Shown one piece after another: positions 57,210 to 64,000 of a stretch of 64,000 bases of DNA. The stretch covers positions 1,426,001 through 1,490,000 of the forward strand of contig JAFEKR010000007.1 of NCBI GenBank assembly GCA_019022495.1. The letters are read 5' to 3'. This DNA comes from Epichloe hybrida. Lineage: Eukaryota; Ascomycota; Sordariomycetes; Hypocreales; Clavicipitaceae. The position numbers were made by a program, and so were the translations under genes. The stretch's first letter is position 1. The number at the start of each line of letters is the position of its first letter. The notes beneath the pieces are model-generated. The model was not told where the DNA came from. It searched no databases and saw only the letters and a program-made list of their open reading frames with translations.

Positions 57210-60200
57210 GCAGCATCACCACAATCCAAATCAACCACCCTCACTGGCACACCCTCCGTATCATCATCAATACCCCCCTCGAGACTCTGCGATAAAACGT
57301 GAGTCGGGCGACGAGAGCCGGCGATCGGACTCAGCTGGAGGCCATGCGCCCGACTCCCTGCCTCACACACCACACCCCTCGTCGGCCTCACATCCTCCCC
57401 CTCCTCCACAACAACCAGGCGCCTACTCAATCGAGGCCCATCAAAGACACATGGGATACGAGAATGGTTCTTCGGTGCCTCCAGCTCCCGGAGAATACCG
57501 CCCCGCGACATACCCGCATCCCACACCGACGCACCAGACGGCCTACGAGTCTCACTCGACATATCCCTCCGCGCCAGAACAGTTCTACTCGGTATACGCT
57601 TCATCGTCGTCAGCAAAGAAGAAGAATACCAGAGCGTCCCAGGTAATGCACAAACTGCTCTCCAGAGTCTTGTTCAATCTTCATAGACCACAGGCTTCCT
57701 TCTCACTTGGCGCTTGGTGCGACACTTCACAATGGTACTTTATCAACTAACACACACGGAATGTAGGCATGCGACCAATGCCGTCAACTCAAGGCTAAGT
57801 GTGATGAGACCAAACCATGCAAGACGTGCCGGGATAAAGGCACAGAATGTCGATATCGTGACCCAGTACCCAAGGCGTACGTATGCCACACACCATGTGG
57901 TTTTCTCTTTCTTTTTCTCTCCCTATTCATTCTGCTCCCGGTATTCCAGTCCAGCAGGTTCTCGACTGACGTTCTGATGACAGCACGGATAAGGCTCAAG
58001 CCGACATTCTCGACGGACTCAGCATGGTACAAAACACCATGGGAAGCTTGATGGATCATGTTCAGCGCTTAGAGACTCGGCTGGAGACTCGACTGATGAA
58101 GTTGGAATCGTGCGTCAGCCGGTATAATGGCAACCACATCCAAGCAGATCCTATGGCGGAGGATGAGTTTAAGGCTATGCGACCATCTTCGACCATTCCT
58201 GGAGACGAATCTGAAGGGCATTACTACAATGACGCTCCTCGCGAATACCCAGAACGCGTGACCATGCGACTCATGGCAGAAGACGAACTGGAACAAGAAC
58301 CTGGCGAGCCAGTACCTCCTGGAGAACCTGCCATACCAATCAACCACACCACGCTGGCTGGCTTACTTCTGAAATGGCCCTTGATACGAGATATGGTCAA
58401 ACCGCATCTGGAAACTGAAGGCATACGACATGTTACCGAATACCCCATCAGCATTGAACAAAACAGGGGCGTTTTGATCGTTTACGGTCGTGGGGAAGAC
58501 TCTCACCCTTCTCGTGTTCCGAGGGAAACGCATCCAGATCATGGTCAGCTGGGTATGGCTGACGATTCCTCCGACACGGCATCGTCTTCTCCTGCAGCCG
58601 ATTGGGGCCACCTGGGCGGGCTGAGTCCAGCGGATCAGGCTGTGGAATACAAGGGTGGTGTTCTCGCCAGCGATGGAAACCCCGATTTCAGCGAACACAA
58701 AGTCTGGAGCTACGTCAACAGCTTTCAGGACAACATCCTCAACATGCACCCCATCATACAGCCCCGAGCTCTTCGCGAATGGGTTCAGCATTTTCTAGAT
58801 ACACTGCCCCCGAGGTCGACTCGCTCAAAACTCTACAAGGCTCCGGGCGCCGCATTTGCGGTCAACAGCGCCTCTTCAAATATGGGCGCAGAGATACCGG
58901 GGGCAAAGCGCAAGAGGTCGCCAGTCCCCGACGGATTTGAGGCACCATCAACACCGAGCGCTGCCAAGTCGGGCAGGCCTGAAAGATCGATTCATAACGC
59001 CCTTGTGCTGACCATCCTGGCACTCGGCAAAATTTGCCAATCTAGAGAACGTGTCTCAGACGCTGTGCACCAAGCTGAAACCAATTCGCAAGGCAGCCCT
59101 TGGTCGAGGAACGGTGTGCCTCCATCGCCCGTTCAAGGTTCGCCTCCCAGTTTGTCGTCGGGTTCCCAACCCTCGGGACTGGCCTCTCCAAAGGAATCAG
59201 AGCGCGGGTTTCAGAGCCGGCGATCCTCCGTTCACGGAAGCGGAGGTGGTACAGCGCGCAATTGTTTAGGCTTGAAGAAGAATTACGATGCGATTCCCGG
59301 GTTAGAATACTTTGCTTTCGCCACGGACATTCTGGGAAACCACGCAGGAGCTTACAAAAACATGAAGCACGTGTACGCCCTCATCTTTGCAGGATTGTAT
59401 CACGGGCAACTGGCTCGCCCACTGGAGAGTTTCGCCTTTATTCACCAAGCCAGTCACAAGTTGCAGGTTATTATGAGGCCGTATGTGTTGTTTTTTTTTC
59501 TTTTTTCTTTTGGTGCTCTTTGACTGCCCGCCCCCACGCCACTCTTTTCACACAAATGAGCCGAAACGCTGATCGTTTTCTACAGGAGTCTCGACAAGCT
59601 ACGTCGAATCAAGCAAACCTTCACGATGATTCAAGATACAAAATACAACCAGCTTGCTCTAACCTTTTGGACATGCCTGCAGTTGGAGAGGTGAGCTGAG
59701 CTAGCATCCCTGGGGCCTAGTCTGATATCGATCGTGCTTCTTCATGCTAACCGTGAACAACCACAGCGACTTGATCGCAGAAATGCAGCTCCCCCCCTCT
59801 GGGCTTCTTTCTTATGAAGAGAACATGCCCCATCCAAACATGAGCATGCTCGAGGGCTTTGACAAGAGGGTGCTTGATAGTTATCCAGCCCAACTATACC
59901 TTCGGACGCATTTGAATAGTATCCATCGCATGTTCTATGCACCGGAAAAGGACGACAAGGAAACTGACACAAGGGAGCTGGACCCCAAGTTCAACAATGT
60001 GGGCTCGGTCGCGGATGCTGTGTCGGATATGAAATGGGTGGCCAAGAGCTTCGCTTTCAAGGAGGACGACCCGCCGGCTTCGGATCTTCTTGCAGCACGG
60101 TTACGTGCTAAGTACTGGGGCGCCCAAGTCATAACCTATCGACCCTTTATTCGTCAAATATTGCAATGGTCGGACTCGATGCAAAACCACCCATCAAGTC

Positions 60201-60791
60201 CAAGTGGATTTGCAGTATCCGAGTTTCGCCAAGGCGTGGCGGCACCTGTCATCGACCCGTCAGCCAGATCTCCCAAGGAAATTTCCGACGCTGTCAAGGA
60301 ATACGCGAAACGAGGTATCAAGGCCTTGATTGAAAGCACACGAGCATTCCACGGTCTCCCGCCTGAGCGCCCCTTGATAACAAACGTCTTTGGGACGGCG
60401 CATGCGTAAGTGACAAAGACCCACCACCTGGTTACGATTGATGTGCACAAGACGGGAGGATATACTAATGCATCCATTTTGTGTCTCTATCTGCAGTCAA
60501 TGGGGAAATCTCTTGGTTCTTTCAGCCTGCTCGCAGAATAACGTGCTACGAGAATGGGTGCCCATGGACCTGTTGCAGGTCTTGTTTAGCCGGACCATCG
60601 ACTTCTTGAGGCAATCAAGTACAGCAACCAGCTCTCTCAGAACCGACATGCATATTCTTGAGGGCATATCAAGAGACTTGTTTGGGCGTGCCGGCGTGAG
60701 GACGACGGGGAGCTTCTCAAGCAACTCCAGGTTGTATATACCCAAGCTCCCCATGGCGGCGCCACCAACCATGTCCAACACCCCCAGCTAG
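56755..60791 (+). CDS. Zn2Cys6 fungal transcription factor with poly-Gln N-terminus
   Basis: Nuclear DNA-binding regulator, 881 residues in six exons: 56755-57642, 57767-57876, 57984-59480, 59586-59690, 59767-60405, 60497-60791. All five introns have GT..AG ends and each junction keeps frame (RASQ|ACDQC; VPKA|TDKA; IMRP|SLDKL; LQLE|SDLIAE; GTAHA|QWGN). The zinc cluster ACDQCRQLKAKCDETKPCKTC... is C-x2-C-x6-C-x5-C-x2-C-x6-C, starting at residue 298, far from the N-terminus. A short coiled-coil-like segment follows (MDHVQRLETRLETRLMKLE). The N-terminal 295 residues are Pro/His/Ser-rich with 21 Gln at about 133-153 (57151-57213). The C-terminal region has the helical middle-homology character (LEYFAFATDILG, YWGAQVITYRPFIRQIL). 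The target pathway is unknown and there are no biosynthetic genes beside it. Confidence 0.9.
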
Positions 60792-63394
60792 TACCGGCAG
60801 AAGGCATGCACGATGTTGACGAATCACCATTCCTGGGACTAAAGCCGTCGGATGTATACGTCAGTCAATACGATGGTGAATTGTTGTTTTCTCCCATGCT
60901 TGAAAGCCTCCTTCAGTTCAAGGTGGGGGGTTTTTGGAGGTTTCGTTCTCTTTTCAGGGGGAGGGGCGCCGGGTTTGCTTCTTTTGCATCACATCCTTGC
61001 CGACATGGCAGTCTCCTCGGAATGGCACTGTTGGCTCCGACGTTGGGGGAGATGCCAGCGACGAAAAGGTACAAGAAGGATGATGAGCGTGTGTCGGGTT
61101 GCCCGCAGGCGTGCCAATTTTCATCCGACGACAAGTCAGACGGTATTTACAGTTCGCCGCCTTTTCTGCTTCTCTTTCATGGGTGCTGGAAAACTTTGCT
61201 CCTCTCTCTCTTATTCTTAATTTTGGGTACATGGCTCTATACTGTCCGATACATACGCTGATAGGCACACGCATTCTGTGGCGAAGAAATTGGCTGGAAT
61301 TATACATTTTCATGTTCCATGGCTTTACTGTTGATTTTTTCCTTCTTTGAATTCTATATGCCTTGTTTCTCTTTACTATGTGTTTTTGTTTGCAAGTTGT
61401 TACTAGGTATTTGGCAGAACACTTGTGCATACCCCAGGCTGGACGTGGAGGACATACCAAGAAGAGGAATGGCTTGCCTCAGTTTTGTCTTTTTTTCTTT
61501 TTCTTTTTTTTCGAAAGGGGGTGGGAGGCATGAGCACTGGCAGTATAAAGGATATGGGAAAAGGGCGTATTAAACAGATAGTATACAGTTTTAACCTGCA
61601 GGGAGTCTCGACGAGTATGTAATGACTGACTGCATGTCCTTGTTGTATATATGATACCTGCAAGTCCTACCTTGGGCTGGGTGAATCATGGGGGCGAGTT
61701 TAGTTTCCCAGTTTTACGGATTACTGCGCGCGTTATTGACGAAGATGTTGCCATGATGTGCCTGCCATGTGGTCGCCAGGGTTTCGTTTTCTACTTGATA
61801 TATACTTTGTACGGGGTAGGCAGAAGTCGCCTAGTAACGATACATATGAATGGATCCATGGGTGGTTTTTTGATGCGTGCAATGGATGGGGGGCGTACAT
61901 GATGGATGTTTAGCAATGGCGGTTCGCTCGCTGCCTTGAAGCGCCAACGTGGGACCTCGGTCGGGTGTCGCTGACTGGGTGATGAAGGGTTCCTTGATTT
62001 CCATATTGGTCCTCGGCTAATTGATTCGGCTGACGTTTGAGATTTCAGAATGAGGATGATGGATGATGCGACGTTGATCCCCTTTGCGCGGGACCGGATC
62101 GGGTGTGGTTTCACGCAAGGCCTATCCTTAATTCGCGTGATATTAAGCCTGCTGCCTTCTGGTCATGTACTTTAATCAGTACAGCCTGTCACTCACTGTA
62201 TTAGAGGGCAGATGGTTGTGCTGTATGATTAGCCTGAATGGCGAAACCCACGTTGTGCAGTTGGTGCGTTGGGAGGATTTGTGGGTTGATGCCTTTTTAG
62301 CCAGTTTGCCGTTTCATGGAAACTTTTTTCTCCGAGATGAGACGCCTTCGGTCCGTATGTATTGCTTGGGGACTTTTTCTTTTTTTTTCTTTTTCTCACT
62401 CTTCGAAATGACAATGACGGGTGAACTCGGCAACCTTTGCGATGGGAGCAGATGATGCAGGCTTCGGCACAATTCATGGACGCAAGCACCCGGTCGGTAC
62501 AACTACAATACGTTTGTTACATACAGCCCTTCTCTGTCTGTCGCAGTGCCACGGGCGGCAAACAATTGGCCTCGATGGAACCTGTCAGGCAACACTAAGC
62601 ACTAGGGTCGGCCGAATGCATGCACGTGTGCGTCCAGGACGAGGCCCTTTCCAGGGAAATGCGCAGACACTAATGAGAAAGTCCCGATGGCCGATGGCCC
62701 CTTCTTCCCTCTCCCCGAGATCATGCCGAGTCCGCGACCACTTCAAACTCACTTCAAACCCTCCCCCCTCCCTCCCTCCCAATCCAGGCCCCCTTTTCAT
62801 TTCTCTCTGTGGGGAGCTTCAGATATTTAAAAAGAAAAAAAAAAAGGTCTCTTTTCCCCCTCTTCATTCAAGGCCGATGCTGAACGCCCTTCGACGTATG
62901 TAGCGCATGCAGTGTCACCGTCGTCCACGCCAATGCGCCTTTCAGCTGCACCTGCCAAGAGCAGCTAGTGCGTGTATGCCGACAAACATTCTCCGATCCT
63001 GCCTGCCATAATCCGTACACGCACAGTAGTAGCCAATAGCCAAGCCTGCCTTCCGGCAATCTCACTGGTCCTCGGCCGCCGATGGCCCCCCCCCCCCTGT
63101 GAAGGCTGCTGCAAGCTGCAAGCCAGCGTCGTGGTAAGCGCCGGGTCGGGTGCGCGGCCAACGACAACAAATTCCAGTCCACCACGTGCCGTGATGCTAT
63201 TCTTGTAACAAGGTATTTCCGCTGCTTTTGCATAACGCCGAGTTCCCGCCCTATGATTTAATCGCCTTGGTTTCCCAGGTGTATATATCAACTCGGCGTC
63301 TTGTCCTCCCAAGCGGTAGAAGATTTGCGTTATTTCGACCCGCGTATTGCTTCACACATCTTTCTCTTCCCCCCCCCCCCGCAAACCCGCCATC
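60792..63394. other. Intergenic 2.6 kb, no gene seen
   Basis: 3' flank of the transcription factor and promoter of the DUF3455 gene. T-rich to 62.4 kb; no recognisable ORF. C-runs near 63086 and 63370. Confidence 0.5.
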
Positions 63395-64000
63395 ATGTTC
63401 AAATCAACATGCGTTCTGCTCCTGTCCGCCGCGCTGGTCCTGGTCCCGGGTCTGCCTTCCGCCTCATGCGCGCCGGGCCACAAAGCTCCAGCTCTTCCCC
63501 ACATCCACGGCGGTGAGTTTTTTTCTTCGCCTATTATTACCCCGGGGGAGCCAAGCAGTGAAAAAAAAAAAAATACAAAAAAAAAACCAAAACGTCTCAA
63601 AGCTCATACGTTTGTTTTGCCCCCCCCCCCGCCGGGAACAAAGCCGCCAACCTTCCCCAACCGCCGGCCGGTTCCAAGCTGCTCCACATCGCGCTCGGCT
63701 TCGGCATCCAAAACTACACGTGCGCCGGCGCCGGCTCGCCTCCCTCCTCCACCGGTGCCCTCGCCGTGCTCTACGACATCACGAGCCTGTACCCCGGCCG
63801 GACGCGCGAGTCCCTCCCGCCAAGCACCTGGGAGGGTCTCCCCTCGCGCGCCCTCTGGTCGCACGACGTGCCCCTCAACCTCGACCGCTCCGGCTCCGGC
63901 GCCTCGCCGACCCGCCCGTTCCCCGACCATGCCCCCCTCCGGCTGCGGGGCATGAAGCGCCCCTTCCCCTTCCTGGGCCACCACCTCTTCACCTCGGCCG
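63395..64000 (+). CDS. Secreted DUF3455 ('malate dehydrogenase'-labelled) protein, partial
   Basis: Starts MFKSTCVLLLSAALVLVPGLPSASC, a clear signal peptide. Exon 1 (63395-63512) ends at a GTGAGT donor; exon 2 starts at 63644 after AACAAAG and continues past the window edge. The join reads HIHG|AANLPQPPAGSKLLHIALGFGIQNYTCAG. PPAGSKLLHIALGFGIQNYTC and GALAVLYDITSLYPG are typical of the fungal secreted DUF3455 family, which databases sometimes call malate dehydrogenase although it lacks that fold's motifs. The intron carries long A- and C-runs. Function unknown. Confidence 0.8.

Noticed and set aside
56522..57616. 364-codon minus-strand frame across the transcription-factor first exon
   Set aside because: Includes the antisense of the poly-Gln tract and of the GGTGCT promoter repeat; the plus-strand gene has six phase-consistent exons.
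56755..64000. Secondary-metabolite gene cluster around the Zn2Cys6 regulator
   Set aside because: No polyketide synthase, NRPS, terpene cyclase, P450 or transporter lies beside it within the window.

Overview
The window is nuclear DNA from a filamentous ascomycete (Pezizomycotina), most likely a Sordariomycete and plausibly Hypocreales. The evidence is short phase-consistent introns with GT..AG ends and CTAAC-like branch sites, fungal orthologues such as a Nup85-type nucleoporin and Atg5, a DUF3455 secreted protein, a tRNA-His gene with a small intron, and an AT-rich transposon relic whose internal stops are almost all TAA/TAG, as expected from repeat-induced point mutation (RIP). No bacterial operon structure is present.

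Left part (1-21.7 kb), mostly conserved housekeeping genes: partial mitochondrial aconitase of the Aco2 type (-), Nup85-like nucleoporin (-), glutathione-dependent formaldehyde dehydrogenase (+), endonuclease III/NTH1 (+), a 72-residue AN1 zinc-finger protein (-), tRNA-His(GTG) (-), a small secreted cysteine-rich protein (-), a CECR1/ADGF-type adenosine deaminase (+), and an NmrA/isoflavone-reductase-like NAD(P)-binding protein (-).

Middle (21.7-39.2 kb): a 374-bp terminal-inverted-repeat element, a 1396-residue 5-oxoprolinase with a poly-Asn linker (-), an unrecognised 164-residue protein (-), then about 4.9 kb of RIP-degraded repeats. These comprise a large inverted-arm element carrying two 172-bp tRNA-like units, followed by a gag-like retroelement relic. 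Two unrecognised or conserved fungal ORFs in the same frame follow.

Right part (39.2-64 kb): a MARVEL-domain membrane protein (+), a Gly/His/Thr-rich repeat protein (+), atg5 (+) converging on a CSA/ERCC8/Rad28-like WD40 repair protein (-), an unrecognised nuclear-looking protein (+), about 8.3 kb with no supportable gene, an 881-residue Zn2Cys6 transcription factor in six exons (+), and the start of a secreted DUF3455 protein running off the right edge (+).

The genes do not form an obvious metabolic cluster; functions are dispersed (TCA/lysine, nuclear pore, formaldehyde detoxification, base-excision and transcription-coupled repair, autophagy, glutathione cycle, purine salvage). The most unusual non-coding signals are the intergenic 9-mer TACTCCGTA/TACGGAGTA (13 exact copies seen against about 0.5 expected), the inverted-arm repeat with its tRNA-like cores, and the RIP signature in the retroelement.
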